Source: Ezakiella sp. | GTDB taxonomy: Bacteria; Bacillota; Clostridia; Tissierellales; Peptoniphilaceae | Length of the DNA: 32,398 nt | Assembly (NCBI GenBank): GCA_022766605.1 | Contig: JALEOH010000020.1 | Coordinates: 1-32,398 of the forward strand | Direction: 5' to 3' | Shown: piece by piece, positions 15,027 through 24,592 of the stretch | Position numbering within the stretch: the stretch's first letter is position 1 | Layout: each line of letters starts with the position of its first letter | Position numbers and translations under genes: made by a program | The notes under the pieces: generated by a model | Database searches by the model: none | What the model saw: the letters and a program-made list of their open reading frames with translations, nothing else | What the model was told of the DNA's origin: nothing

Positions 15027-16588
15027 TAGCTCCTCCTTAATAATTCAATATCTCTTTTAGTAAGCGCCTTAGTAAAAATTAAAATGGCAAAATAAAATAC
15101 TGCAGCTATTAAAATTGCAACTAGAGTCGCAATTTTTGCACTGATAAATCCCGCTATAAATCCATATGAATATATTGCAATTGCCCCCATTACAATAGAG
15201 CTGATAAATATCAATAATATCTTCTTATCGATTTTTATATCTACTCTCTTTTTTATGCTTAGAATATCCAAAATAACAGTTATAAAATATCCAACAACAG
15301 AGCCTATAGCCGCACCATATACATTTATACTCGGCACTCTTGTTAAAACTACAGTTATGATGATTTTAAAAATTGCCCCAGCTAATAGATTGATAACCGG
15401 CAACTTCTCCTTACCCATGGCTTGAAGAACTGCAGTTAAGACCGTAATTAATACAAGTGGAACAACCGCAATAGAGAGTATCTTTAGTATTATAGAGGTG
15501 CCTTCTATTGCCATATCGCTTGTAGTAGGATATATCAGTGCAATTATAGGATTAGCCATAGAAAATAAGCCTGCCATACATGGAATTGCTATTAATAGAG
15601 CGACTTTAATTACCAAATTAATCCTATCCTCTAGTTTATTCTTCTCTCTCTTAGCTATTAATCCACTAATAATCGGAATTATGCTTACTCCAAGTGCAAC
15701 AGCAATTACTTGAGGAAGATTGATCAAAGTTGACGCCATGCCCTTTAACCAAGCAAATCTCATATTGGCCTCGGCCGCACTTAATCCACCATCCATGAGT
15801 CCATTCATTACTAGTGCAACGTCAATAGAGTCCATTAGAGGAACTATTGCAGAACCAATTGAAATGGGAAGTGCAATCTTAATCATCTCTTTAACTATGG
15901 GCTTAGTATTGACCTCTAAGCTATTGTCGAGCATAAGCTCTTCTTTTATATATCTTTTATTTTTAAAATGCACAAATCCCATATAGATAAGCCCAATAAG
16001 AGCTCCAACACCAGCGCCAAGAGAGGCTCCTCCTGCTGCTAATTCATATCCATATGGCAAAAGTATATAGCAAAATAAAAGGCCTGACAACAATCTAAAT
16101 AATTGTACTATTATCTGAGAAATGGCAGTTGGCTCCATGATTTGTCTTCCTTGATAATATCCTCTTAAACTAGCTAGCATTGGAGAAAATATCATCGCTG
16201 GCACAAGAGCAATCATGGCATAATATGCACCAGGATTTTTATATAATTCAGTCAGATATTTTGCTCCAAAAAATATAATAGCAGCTAGTACAAATCCCAG
16301 TATGCTCATCAATATAAATGAAATTTTCATGGTCTTATCTGATTTTTTATATTCGCCAAGCGCAGTATCTCTACTTACCATCGTGGCAACTGCAACAGGA
16401 AGACCCGCAGTTGAAATGGCTAGCATTATCTCATATATTGGATAGGCTGCTTGATAATATCCGAGTCCAACATCTGTTATCATCGCGGTTACTGGTATTC
16501 TATATATTGCTCCCAATATCTTTACAATTATTCCTGCAATGCCAAGTATAGCTGCATTTTTACCTATTGAATTAGTCTTTTTATCCAT
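15026..16588 (-). CDS. SpoVB/YabM-type polysaccharide flippase (MOP superfamily)
   Basis: Integral membrane protein of 520 aa with about 14 hydrophobic helices, matching the SpoVB/YabM/MurJ-like branch of the MOP exporter superfamily. Landmarks are KNAAILGIAGIIVKILGAIY and RIPVTAMITDVGLGYYQAAY at the N-terminus, SLRGYYQGRQIMEPTAISQI in the middle and AVLQAMGKEKLPVINLLAGA in the second half. Such proteins flip lipid-linked wall precursors; relatives include Lipid II flippases and the spore cortex protein SpoVB. With no spore genes nearby, a vegetative envelope role is more likely. The ATG follows GGGGAGA. It lies between rplY, behind two hairpins, and the YabN-like gene. Confidence 0.9.
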   Translation of the reverse strand: MDKKTNSIGKNAAILGIAGIIVKILGAIYRIPVTAMITDVGLGYYQAAYPIYEIMLAISTAGLPVAVATMVSRDTALGEYKKSDKTMKISFILMSILGFVLAAIIFFGAKYLTELYKNPGAYYAMIALVPAMIFSPMLASLRGYYQGRQIMEPTAISQIIVQLFRLLSGLLFCYILLPYGYELAAGGASLGAGVGALIGLIYMGFVHFKNKRYIKEELMLDNSLEVNTKPIVKEMIKIALPISIGSAIVPLMDSIDVALVMNGLMDGGLSAAEANMRFAWLKGMASTLINLPQVIAVALGVSIIPIISGLIAKREKNKLEDRINLVIKVALLIAIPCMAGLFSMANPIIALIYPTTSDMAIEGTSIILKILSIAVVPLVLITVLTAVLQAMGKEKLPVINLLAGAIFKIIITVVLTRVPSINVYGAAIGSVVGYFITVILDILSIKKRVDIKIDKKILLIFISSIVMGAIAIYSYGFIAGFISAKIATLVAILIAAVFYFAILIFTKALTKRDIELLRRS

Positions 16589-16600
16589 AATCTCCCCTTA

Positions 16601-16625
16601 ATAAAAGAAAGGCTCATTTTGAGCC
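16601..16625 (-). terminator. Second hairpin between rplY and the flippase gene
   Basis: GGCTC-AAAAT-GAGCC stem-loop followed by TTTCTTTTAT on the minus strand, ending 12 nt before the flippase ATG. It looks like an intrinsic terminator, yet no promoter fits between it and the gene. Confidence 0.65.
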
Positions 16626-16637
16626 CATGTAAATAAA

Positions 16638-16655
16638 GGTCGACCAAAGTCGACC
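16638..16655 (-). terminator. First hairpin after rplY
   Basis: GGTCGAC-TTTG-GTCGACC, a strong 7-bp stem, followed by TTTATTTA. It begins 3 nt after the rplY stop. With the second hairpin it forms a tandem arrangement. Confidence 0.72.
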
Positions 16656-16658
16656 CAA

Positions 16659-17291
16659 TTATTCTTCTTCAGTTTCTTTTCCGATTTCAGGAACTTCACC
16701 AGCTTCAACTGTTGCTTCTTCTTCCTCAACCTCTTCTCTTTCATGAGATAGAACACAAACTGTTTCTTCAAGGTCGGTTAAAATTGTAATCTTGTCGTCT
16801 TTAACAATATCAAGATCTTTAACTGAAATTGTATCATCAATTTGCATATCTATTACATCGACTGCAATATATTCAGGAATGTCGCTTGGCAAGCATTCAA
16901 TGTGAAGTGATGATAAAACTTGAGTAAATACACTTGGTCTAACTCTTATCGAATCCTTGTTCAAGCACTCAATTGGAACTTCAACTTTAATTGGTTGATC
17001 CATTCTTACTCCTTGGAAATTTACATGAAGTACTTGATTCTTAAATGGATGACGATCAATTTCTTTAATAATTGCTGGATATGTCTTACCACCAGCAACT
17101 ACATCTACTATTGATGTAGTACCTGCTTGTTGAAATACTAAATCAAATTCTCTTGCTGTAACAGTAATATTTACTGTATCTTGTCCTTTTGAAAAAATAG
17201 CTGCAGGAAATGATCCCTGTTCTCTTAATTTATTAACACGATTTTTTCCTGTTTCTTCTCTTAATTCTGCAGTAAGCTTAATATTAGCCAT
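16659..17291 (-). CDS. rplY: Ribosomal protein L25/Ctc (5S rRNA-binding)
   Basis: Binds 5S rRNA in the large ribosomal subunit; the long Ctc/TL5 form is a general-stress protein in Bacillus. The 210 aa comprise the L25 domain (residues ~1-92: LTAELREETGKNRVNKLREQ, PAIIKEIDRHPFKNQVLHVN) and the beta-rich Ctc domain (~95-185), then a very acidic tail (EVEEEEATVEAGEVPEIGKE). The ATG follows AAGGAGGA. In Bacillus it sits between prs and pth; here it follows the PrsA-like gene and has its own promoter. Confidence 0.95.
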   Translation of the reverse strand: MANIKLTAELREETGKNRVNKLREQGSFPAAIFSKGQDTVNITVTAREFDLVFQQAGTTSIVDVVAGGKTYPAIIKEIDRHPFKNQVLHVNFQGVRMDQPIKVEVPIECLNKDSIRVRPSVFTQVLSSLHIECLPSDIPEYIAVDVIDMQIDDTISVKDLDIVKDDKITILTDLEETVCVLSHEREEVEEEEATVEAGEVPEIGKETEEE

Positions 17292-17318
17292 AATATCCTC
17301 CTTAAAATCCTAAAAATT

Positions 17319-17347
17319 ATTATAACATATTTTACAATCTATTGCAA
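17319..17347 (-). promoter_or_regulatory. Sigma-A-type promoter of rplY
   Basis: TTGCAA (17342-17347), a 17-bp spacer, then a perfect TATAAT (17319-17324) on the minus strand, beginning 2 nt after the stop codon of the preceding gene. The leader is about 20 nt. Confidence 0.85.
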
Positions 17348-17348
17348 A

Positions 17349-18269
17349 CTATTTATCCTCTAAATCCTTCTCCAAATCGATAAAAACTCTAATCTCGGCT
17401 TCTTCGCGAATTTGTTTTAATTTTCCATTAAAAGCCTCATCGATATATTCGCTTTCTACTATATCTTTATTTTGATCAAATTGCTCATATTTCTCTATCA
17501 GATCAATTATATAATATCCAGCATCGGTCTTTATAGGACCTATTATATCACCTTTTTTAGCCGATTTAATTGCATCATCAACCAATTTGTCGTGCATGCC
17601 TAGAGTATAGTCTTTTATAAATCCACCATTTGCAGCTGAAATTATATCCTTGCTATTAAAAATAGCAAGCCTACTAAAATCCTCATCAGAGCGAATTATA
17701 TCATATGCTTCTTCTTCGCTCTCAACTAGGATGAGCTTCACATCATAGCGATTAAAACGATCAGGGTCTTTGTCATAAAGAGCTTTAAGATCAGCTTCTT
17801 CTATTTTTACGCTCTTTTTAAATTCCTCTTTTAATTGCCTCTCCATTACATCTTCTCTAACCGCTCGATCAAAAAAAGCCTCATCGATATTGTTTTTAAT
17901 TAAAAACTCCTTAAATCCTTCCTCGTCCCCAAGCTCTTTTACAACTTCGTCTCTTCTCTCTTTATATTTGGCGGTGTCGATATCTCCTATTTTCATAGAT
18001 TCAATTTCAATTATTTTTCTATTTACCAAATTGGATAAAACTCCCGAACGCAAAATATAGTTTTGATCCTTTTTTTCTTCTTTAGAAAGTTTTTCCAACT
18101 CTTCAGGATAGCTCGCATTATATATATTTTCATAATTTTTAAGCTCATCTTTAAATTCTTCAATTGTAATAATCTCATCTCCCACTTGAGCAACGGCTCC
18201 TTCTGGCTTGCTTTTACAACCAAAAAGGAAAATAAGTGCAAATATAATTAGCAAACTATTTCTTTTCAT
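17349..18269 (-). CDS. PrsA/SurA-like foldase lipoprotein, possibly PPIase-inactive
   Basis: Lipoprotein of 306 aa. MKRNSLLIIFALIFLFGC is a short signal peptide with the lipobox LFGC, predicting lipid attachment at Cys18. A SurA-like N-terminal chaperone region (residues ~25-165, charged and helical) precedes a parvulin-like domain (~168-262). The family folds secreted proteins at the membrane-wall interface. Two usually conserved parvulin histidines are replaced: the HIL motif reads KLILVESEEEA and the GYHII motif reads DAGYYIIDLIEK, so isomerase activity is doubtful. The ATG overlaps the mfd 3' end by 14 nt, and GGGAGGAAG within mfd supplies the ribosome binding site. Following mfd is its usual place in Clostridia. 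Confidence 0.88.
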   Translation of the reverse strand: MKRNSLLIIFALIFLFGCKSKPEGAVAQVGDEIITIEEFKDELKNYENIYNASYPEELEKLSKEEKKDQNYILRSGVLSNLVNRKIIEIESMKIGDIDTAKYKERRDEVVKELGDEEGFKEFLIKNNIDEAFFDRAVREDVMERQLKEEFKKSVKIEEADLKALYDKDPDRFNRYDVKLILVESEEEAYDIIRSDEDFSRLAIFNSKDIISAANGGFIKDYTLGMHDKLVDDAIKSAKKGDIIGPIKTDAGYYIIDLIEKYEQFDQNKDIVESEYIDEAFNGKLKQIREEAEIRVFIDLEKDLEDK

Positions 18270-21200
18270 TCTTCCTCCCTAAAGAAAATCCTATTCTAAA
18301 AAACTTCAAAAGATCTTTAACGATCGATTCTACTTTAATCCTAATAATTGGAGTATTTCTATCAAATTGTACTAGATCAGAAAACTCCTTTAAAAATGCA
18401 TCCATATCAATCTTATCAAGCATCTTTGGATCATACTCAATTCTTACCCAATTGTTATTTTGTATAATACTTATTATACTACATTTTTGTGCCCAATTCT
18501 TAAATATGCCAATATACATTAGATTCTCAAGACTCTTTGGAACTTCATTATATCTATCGACTAGTTCGTCTATCCAATTTTCCATATCATCTATATTGTC
18601 AAGCTTTGCAATGCGCCTATAGATTTCCATTCTAATTATTGGATCATTTAAATAATAATCTGGCAAAGCTGAATCGATTTCTAAATCGATCTTTGCATTT
18701 ATCTCATCTTCGACACTCTCTCCTTTAAGCTCTTTTATGGCTAGATTTAGATATTTCATATATAATTCATATCCAATCTCCATCATATGCCCAGACTGTT
18801 TTAAACCAAGCACATTTCCAGCACCTCTTATCTCAAGGTCGCGCATTGCAATCTTATATCCGCTTCCAAAATCTGTAAACTCTTTCATGGTCATAAGTCT
18901 TTTTATTGCCTTCTCACTTATCGATTGACCTTTTCGATAAGTAAAATAAGCATATGCTAGTCTCTCACTTCTTCCAACACGACCTCTTAGCTGATAAAGC
19001 GTTGACAGTCCAAGTCTCTGGGCATCATACACTATTAATGTATTTACATTTGATACATCCATCCCCGTTTCAATTATAGTAGAAGTGATGAGTACATCGA
19101 TATTTCCCTTTTCAAAATCATCAAATATATCCTCAAGCTCCCGCTCTTTCATTTGTCCATTTGCAATTTGAAATCTCGCCTCTGGCACCAGCTCCGAGAG
19201 TTTACTTGCCATCAAGTCTTGTGTCTTTACATCATTATACAAAAAATATACTTGTCCGCCTCGCTCAATCTCTCTTAATATTGCCGAACGCACTATGCCT
19301 TCATTATATTCTGCAACATAGGTTTGCACGGGAAGTCGATTTCTCGGTGGATCTTCAATCACTGATAATGACCTTATGCCCGACAAACTCATGCTCATAG
19401 TTCGAGGAATTGGCGTTGCCGATAATGTAAGCACGTCAACTCCCTTAGAGAGCTCTTTTATTTTTTCCTTATGCCTTACTCCAAATCTCTGCTCTTCATC
19501 TACTATTAATAATCCAAGATCTGCAAATTTAATATCCTTGCTTAACAATCTATGCGTCCCAATTACAAAGTCTACATTTCCCGATTTAATATCATTTACC
19601 GTCTCCTTAATCTCCTTGGGTGAACGAAATCTGCTTAAATTTTTTATCTTGATTGGAAATGATTTAAATCTATCTATTGCTGTCTTGGTATGTTGTTCCG
19701 ATAAAAGAGTAGTTGGAGCGAGCATCGCAACTTGCTTGCCATCCATTATTGCCTTAAAGGCCGCACGAAAAGCGACTTCTGTCTTACCATATCCCACATC
19801 TCCAAGTAGCAATCTATCCATTGGATGGGGCGACTCCATATCTGCCTTTATTTGATCGGTAGAGATAAGTTGCCCATCGGTCTCATCATATTTAAAGCTC
19901 TGTTCAAACTCTCTTTGCCACGGAGTGTCCTTCGAAAACTGAAAGCCAATCTCCGATGTTCTTATAGCATAAAGATCTATTAGATCCTTTGCCATTTCAT
20001 CAATCGCCTTCTTACTTCTCTCCTTGGTCTTTTTCCACTGGGCACTGTATAATCCAAATATCTTAGGCTTAACTCCGTCCTTGGAAGTATATTTATCGAT
20101 TAAATTTATATTTTCAACTGGTAAATATAATTTATCTGCATCTTTATACAGTATTTCTAAATAATCTCGACGAATACCCTTTATCTCGAGGCTCTTTACC
20201 CCGTTATAGATTCCAATCCCGTGGTCTTCGTGGATTACATAATCGCCCTCAGTAATATCAGTTATCCTAAGCTTCGAGCTCTTTCTCTTTTTAGTTCGAA
20301 TCTTTTTCTCACCAGCGCCGAAGATGTTGACCTCTCCATAAACAGATAGATTTAAATCCTCGCTAAAAAATCCAGCATGGAGTTTACCATAGATTATTTT
20401 GATCAAGGCATCACTTGCCTCGTCTGTGGAATAGACAAGCTCAAGCTCAGCTGCAACTTTTATTAGTTGATTTAATCTCTCTTTTTCATTAGCAACTAAT
20501 ATGCTTTCGATGCCCCTTCTGGCATTGTTTTCGACCTCTTCAAATAATGTTAAATAATCCCTTTGAAATCTATTTTGAGAAATTAGTTTAATCTCTCGAT
20601 CTTTATGTTCTAAATTGGATAGATACTGAATTTCAATGATTGCAGTGTCGATTTCATCCTTGTCTATTTCATAAAGCCTATTATCAAAGTCTCTGGCATT
20701 TAAAACCTCCTGCTTTTCAAATAGAGTTTGATATTCTCCTTTTTCAAATTCATTTTTGCTATTTAGCTCGCGCAGCCCATCCTCATAGTTATATACTACG
20801 ATAGGGCGGGATATATCTTCATAGATACGCGATTTATCATCCTCATTCATATAGCTAAATAGTATTTCACGCTCACCAGTTATGCTCTTATCTTTTAAGT
20901 CTTCTACTAACTTTCTAAATCTATTTTCTTTATCTTCATCGATATTAGCTAAATTCATCTCTTCTTCGATTTTAGAGATGATATTTGGAATATCCTCATC
21001 CTCAATTATAAGCTCAATAGATGGAAAAATCTTAAAGCTATTTATAAATTCAGTTGAAAGTCTGCTCTCAGGGTCTACAAGTCTTATAGTATCTATCTCA
21101 TCGTCAAAAAATTCAACTCTTAAAAGTTCATTTCCGTGAGATGGAAATATATCCAATATTGAGCCTCTAAATGAAAACTCTCCTCGGCTCTCAATCCTTG

Positions 21201-21672
21201 AAACCCTATTATATCCGCTTGCAATAAGCCTTTTAAATAGCCCATCTATATCAAGGCTCTCGCCTTTAATAAATTCTATAGAATTGTTTTTATAGATATC
21301 CAATTTTAATTTGGATTCTAAAAAAGTATATAAGCTCATTGCAAGAATTTTATTTTCACCAATAATCAATTTATGAAAAATTTCAAGTCTATTAAACATA
21401 TTTTCGTCATCGATGACTTTAATATCATAATATACTTTATCGCGTGGTGGAAGATAATCAGCCTCGATATTATAAAAATTTAAATCTTTCACTATATCCC
21501 TAGCCATCTTTTCAGTGGGCATCACTATAAAATAATCATCCTTAATTAAACTAAGTAAGAGAGGGAGCATTTCATTATCTACACCAGAAAAAAGCCCGCT
21601 AGTATTCTCTTTAACGGACTTTATAAGCTCCCCTATTAATTTATCCTCTAATAATTTATTTATTAATTCCAT
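18256..21672 (-). CDS. mfd: Transcription-repair coupling factor
   Basis: ATP-dependent DNA translocase that displaces RNA polymerase stalled at lesions and recruits UvrA. At 1138 aa it is full length. Regions in order are a UvrB-like N-terminal part (residues ~1-340, with RGSILDIFPSHGNELLRVEF), an RNA polymerase-interacting domain (~465-530, GDYVIHEDHGIGIYNGVKSL), RecG-like helicase domains with Walker A LLGDVGYGKTEVAFRAAFKA (~620) and DEEQ box LLIVDEEQRFGVRHKEK (~725), motif VI-type LYQLRGRVGRSERLAYAYF, and the C-terminal TRCF domain. It starts 2 nt after the pth stop and lacks a strong ribosome binding site, so it may depend on coupling. Confidence 0.98.
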   Translation of the reverse strand: MELINKLLEDKLIGELIKSVKENTSGLFSGVDNEMLPLLLSLIKDDYFIVMPTEKMARDIVKDLNFYNIEADYLPPRDKVYYDIKVIDDENMFNRLEIFHKLIIGENKILAMSLYTFLESKLKLDIYKNNSIEFIKGESLDIDGLFKRLIASGYNRVSRIESRGEFSFRGSILDIFPSHGNELLRVEFFDDEIDTIRLVDPESRLSTEFINSFKIFPSIELIIEDEDIPNIISKIEEEMNLANIDEDKENRFRKLVEDLKDKSITGEREILFSYMNEDDKSRIYEDISRPIVVYNYEDGLRELNSKNEFEKGEYQTLFEKQEVLNARDFDNRLYEIDKDEIDTAIIEIQYLSNLEHKDREIKLISQNRFQRDYLTLFEEVENNARRGIESILVANEKERLNQLIKVAAELELVYSTDEASDALIKIIYGKLHAGFFSEDLNLSVYGEVNIFGAGEKKIRTKKRKSSKLRITDITEGDYVIHEDHGIGIYNGVKSLEIKGIRRDYLEILYKDADKLYLPVENINLIDKYTSKDGVKPKIFGLYSAQWKKTKERSKKAIDEMAKDLIDLYAIRTSEIGFQFSKDTPWQREFEQSFKYDETDGQLISTDQIKADMESPHPMDRLLLGDVGYGKTEVAFRAAFKAIMDGKQVAMLAPTTLLSEQHTKTAIDRFKSFPIKIKNLSRFRSPKEIKETVNDIKSGNVDFVIGTHRLLSKDIKFADLGLLIVDEEQRFGVRHKEKIKELSKGVDVLTLSATPIPRTMSMSLSGIRSLSVIEDPPRNRLPVQTYVAEYNEGIVRSAILREIERGGQVYFLYNDVKTQDLMASKLSELVPEARFQIANGQMKERELEDIFDDFEKGNIDVLITSTIIETGMDVSNVNTLIVYDAQRLGLSTLYQLRGRVGRSERLAYAYFTYRKGQSISEKAIKRLMTMKEFTDFGSGYKIAMRDLEIRGAGNVLGLKQSGHMMEIGYELYMKYLNLAIKELKGESVEDEINAKIDLEIDSALPDYYLNDPIIRMEIYRRIAKLDNIDDMENWIDELVDRYNEVPKSLENLMYIGIFKNWAQKCSIISIIQNNNWVRIEYDPKMLDKIDMDAFLKEFSDLVQFDRNTPIIRIKVESIVKDLLKFFRIGFSLGRKNEKK

Positions 21673-21674
21673 CT

Positions 21675-22253
21675 TTAATCATTCTTTAAAACAGATCCAT
21701 TAAATCTATTCATCACAAAGTCAATTGGCTTATCGATAAATAAATCAAGCGCCTCGCAAGCCTTGTCAATTAAATCATCGATAATTGCATCATCTTCTTT
21801 GTTTGGACGCTCAAGCACAAAGTCTGCCAGGTTTTTATCCCTCATAAATCGGCCAACCCCCAATTTCATCTTTGGATAATCATCTGTCTTTAAATGCTGA
21901 TAGATTGATCTTAGCCCATTATGGGTTCCCTTGCCATTTTTTGCACGAATCCTAAGCATGCCTAACTCTATTTCGATATCATCAACCACGACTATTATAT
22001 CCTCTAATTCAGGCTTATAAAAATTCAATACTTCGCTTACAGCCTGACCACTATTGTTCATAAAAGTCATAGGCTTAACTAACACGATTTTTTCCCCTTT
22101 TAAATTGGATTCGGCAATTAGAGAATTAAATTTTTGTTTATTGATATCGATATTATTAATATGTGCAAACTTATCCAATACCATAAATCCTGCATTATGC
22201 CTTGTAGTGGCATATTTTATGCCAGGATTACCCAATCCAAAAAATATCTTCAT
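21675..22253 (-). CDS. pth: Peptidyl-tRNA hydrolase
   Basis: Releases peptides from prematurely dropped peptidyl-tRNAs. The 192 aa are typical. Visible are FFGLGNPGIKYATTRHNAGF with Asn9 and catalytic His19, VKPMTFMNNSGQAVSEVLNF, and IVVVDDIEIELGMLRIRAKN followed by GKGTHNGLRSI. The ATG overlaps the prs stop (TAATG). The glmU-prs-pth-mfd order is conserved across Bacilli and Clostridia; in B. subtilis this gene is spoVC. Confidence 0.97.
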   Translation of the reverse strand: MKIFFGLGNPGIKYATTRHNAGFMVLDKFAHINNIDINKQKFNSLIAESNLKGEKIVLVKPMTFMNNSGQAVSEVLNFYKPELEDIIVVVDDIEIELGMLRIRAKNGKGTHNGLRSIYQHLKTDDYPKMKLGVGRFMRDKNLADFVLERPNKEDDAIIDDLIDKACEALDLFIDKPIDFVMNRFNGSVLKND

Positions 22254-23200
22254 TAGTCAAATATCTTAGAAATAGAGTCTCCGCGATGAATAATATCAAT
22301 TGCCCTTGCAAATATCTTAGCAACCGAAACGACTTTTATCTTTTCTTTTATTTCATCAATCTCAGGTAGTGGAATGGTATCGGTAATTACAAATTCCTTT
22401 ATTGGACTATCCATAAGTCTTTGAATTGCAGGGCCACTTAATACTCCATGGCTTGCAGCGCCATAGACTTCCGATGCTCCAAGCTCATATAATTTATCTA
22501 CCGCTTGACACATTGTTCCTGCAGTATCGATAATATCATCGACTAATATGCACTGCTTTCCGCTTACATCCCCAATTATATTCATGACTTCGCTTACATT
22601 TGGTCTAGGTCTTCTCTTTTCGATAATTGCAATTGGTAGATTTAGTATATTTGCAAACTGTCTTGCGCGAGTTACGCCACCTAGATCGGGGCTTACTACA
22701 ACTGCATTCTCACCAATCTTGTCTTTAAAATAATTTGCAAGATAATTAATCGCAGTTAAATGATCGACTGGAACATCGAAATATCCTTGAATTTGACCCA
22801 CGTGAAGATCCATCAATACTGCGCGATCAGCTCCTGCTTTTTCTATTATATTTGCAACGAGCTTAGCTGTAATTGGCTCTCTTGGTCTGGTCTTTCTGTC
22901 TTGCCTTGCATATCCATAATATGGAATAACAGCATTGACCCTTCCAGCACTAGCTCTTTTACATGCATCTATCAAGATCAATAGCTCCATTAGATTGTCA
23001 TTGGTTGGAGCATGTGTGGGTTGCACGATAAAGACATCACATTCTCTTATCGACTCTTTTATCTCAACCTTAATCTCTCCATCTGAAAAGCTAGTTACAT
23101 CGCAATCTAGTAGTTCAGTTCCTAAATGTTCACAGATCTTTTTAACCAGTGGGCGATTGGCATTGCCCGTTAAGATCTTAATGTCCTTATAAACACTCAT
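22253..23200 (-). CDS. prs: Ribose-phosphate pyrophosphokinase (PRPP synthetase)
   Basis: Makes PRPP from ribose 5-phosphate and ATP, feeding purine, pyrimidine and other pathways; upp and xpt in this window use its product. The 315-aa protein carries ILTGNANRPLVKKICEHLG, SFSDGEIKVEI, VFIVQPTHAPTNDNLMELLI, ARQDRKTRPREPITAKL and the PRPP loop CILVDDIIDTAGTMCQAV. The ATG follows GGGAGGTAT, 11 nt after the glmU stop. Confidence 0.98.
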   Translation of the reverse strand: MSVYKDIKILTGNANRPLVKKICEHLGTELLDCDVTSFSDGEIKVEIKESIRECDVFIVQPTHAPTNDNLMELLILIDACKRASAGRVNAVIPYYGYARQDRKTRPREPITAKLVANIIEKAGADRAVLMDLHVGQIQGYFDVPVDHLTAINYLANYFKDKIGENAVVVSPDLGGVTRARQFANILNLPIAIIEKRRPRPNVSEVMNIIGDVSGKQCILVDDIIDTAGTMCQAVDKLYELGASEVYGAASHGVLSGPAIQRLMDSPIKEFVITDTIPLPEIDEIKEKIKVVSVAKIFARAIDIIHRGDSISKIFD

Positions 23201-23211
23201 AATATACCTCC

Positions 23212-24591
23212 CTATAATTCCTTATGCAGGCCACGCCTTATGACCCAGCCATCAATATTTTTTTGCTCTCCTCTTTCAATTGAAAGAGCATCCTTAGACA
23301 CATCCTTGGTTATAGTGGATCCGGCTGCTAAAAAAGCATTGTCTTCTATTACAACTGGCGCAACTAAATTTACATTTGAGCCTACAAATGCATGATCCCC
23401 AACCGTGGTTCTATGCTTTTTCTTTCCATCATAATTTACAAAGACTACCCCACAACCAATATTGACATCGCGCCCCACATCGGCATCACCGATGTAGGCA
23501 AGATGACCGGCCTTGCTTCCCTCGCCGAAATTTGAATTTTTAATCTCTACAAAATTGCCTATCTTTGCTCCGCTAGCAATATGACTGCCAGGCCTTATGC
23601 GAGAATATGGGCCAAACTTAACCCCGTCTTCAACCACCGAATCTTCACAAGTAGAATTTATTATATGACAATTCTCTCCGATTGTCATATTGCAGATGGT
23701 AGAATTTTCAATCATGCTTCCCGATCTTATTATAGACTTGCCAATAATTTTAACAAATCCCGACAATTCTACATCCTCTTCTATAATGGCATCAGGATCT
23801 ATATAGGTCGACTCAGGATTGTGTATCATAACTCCGCTTATCATCCTCTTTTTATTCTCTCTAGCAATTAGTGCACATTCACAAAGATATAGATCCTCGC
23901 GATCATTTACTCCAAGCACTACATCGTGATTATCTGAAATATAAGCATCGACCTTATATGAAAGTCCTCTTCCAATTGCAATAGTATCAGTTAACATATA
24001 TTCCTTTTTAGGATTGTCGTCATTTATCTCAACTATGGTATCTAAAAAGGCCTTGCCTTTAAAGAGATATATGCCTGAGTTGATCTCATTTGAATAAAAA
24101 AGATTGGGATCCATATTCTTCTTTTCGACAATTTCCTTGAATTCCCCATCTTCTCGAACTATTCTTCCATAGTCCTTAGGATCGTCCAATATTGCCGATA
24201 ATACTGTAATGTCATTTGCACAATTCTTATGATAATTAAAATAATTTTCAATTGTCTTATCATCAATAAGAGGAGTGTCCCCATACATGATTAAAAGATC
24301 ATCTTCTTCACTTATCTCGTCCATGCAAATCTTTGCAGCATATCCAGTGCCATATGGGCTACCAGGTTCATGTGGTTGCTTGATTACTTTAGAGCCAAAG
24401 TATTCAACGATCTCTTTTGCATCGTTATAATTCCTTCCAAGTACTGTTATTATCTCATCAAATCCAGCTTTTTTAACCGAATTTAATATATGATATATCA
24501 AGGGCTTGCCTGCAATTTCGTGCAATACTTTGGATTTTTTAGATTTCATTCTAGTGCCTTCACCGGCAGCTAGTATTATTGCTTTAAACAT
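23212..24591 (-). CDS. glmU: Bifunctional UDP-GlcNAc pyrophosphorylase / GlcN-1-P acetyltransferase
   Basis: Makes UDP-GlcNAc, precursor for peptidoglycan and the substrate of the TagO and MnaA enzymes encoded elsewhere in the window. The 459 aa contain an N-terminal uridylyltransferase (residues ~1-228: AIILAAGEGTRMKSKKSKVL, MYGDTPLID) and a C-terminal left-handed beta-helix acetyltransferase (~250-455) with hexapeptide repeats and FVNYDGKKKHRTTVGDHAFV. The ATG has an AGAGGAA site. It begins 2 nt after the YcxB-like gene. Confidence 0.98.
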   Translation of the reverse strand: MFKAIILAAGEGTRMKSKKSKVLHEIAGKPLIYHILNSVKKAGFDEIITVLGRNYNDAKEIVEYFGSKVIKQPHEPGSPYGTGYAAKICMDEISEEDDLLIMYGDTPLIDDKTIENYFNYHKNCANDITVLSAILDDPKDYGRIVREDGEFKEIVEKKNMDPNLFYSNEINSGIYLFKGKAFLDTIVEINDDNPKKEYMLTDTIAIGRGLSYKVDAYISDNHDVVLGVNDREDLYLCECALIARENKKRMISGVMIHNPESTYIDPDAIIEEDVELSGFVKIIGKSIIRSGSMIENSTICNMTIGENCHIINSTCEDSVVEDGVKFGPYSRIRPGSHIASGAKIGNFVEIKNSNFGEGSKAGHLAYIGDADVGRDVNIGCGVVFVNYDGKKKHRTTVGDHAFVGSNVNLVAPVVIEDNAFLAAGSTITKDVSKDALSIERGEQKNIDGWVIRRGLHKEL

Positions 24592-24592
24592 C

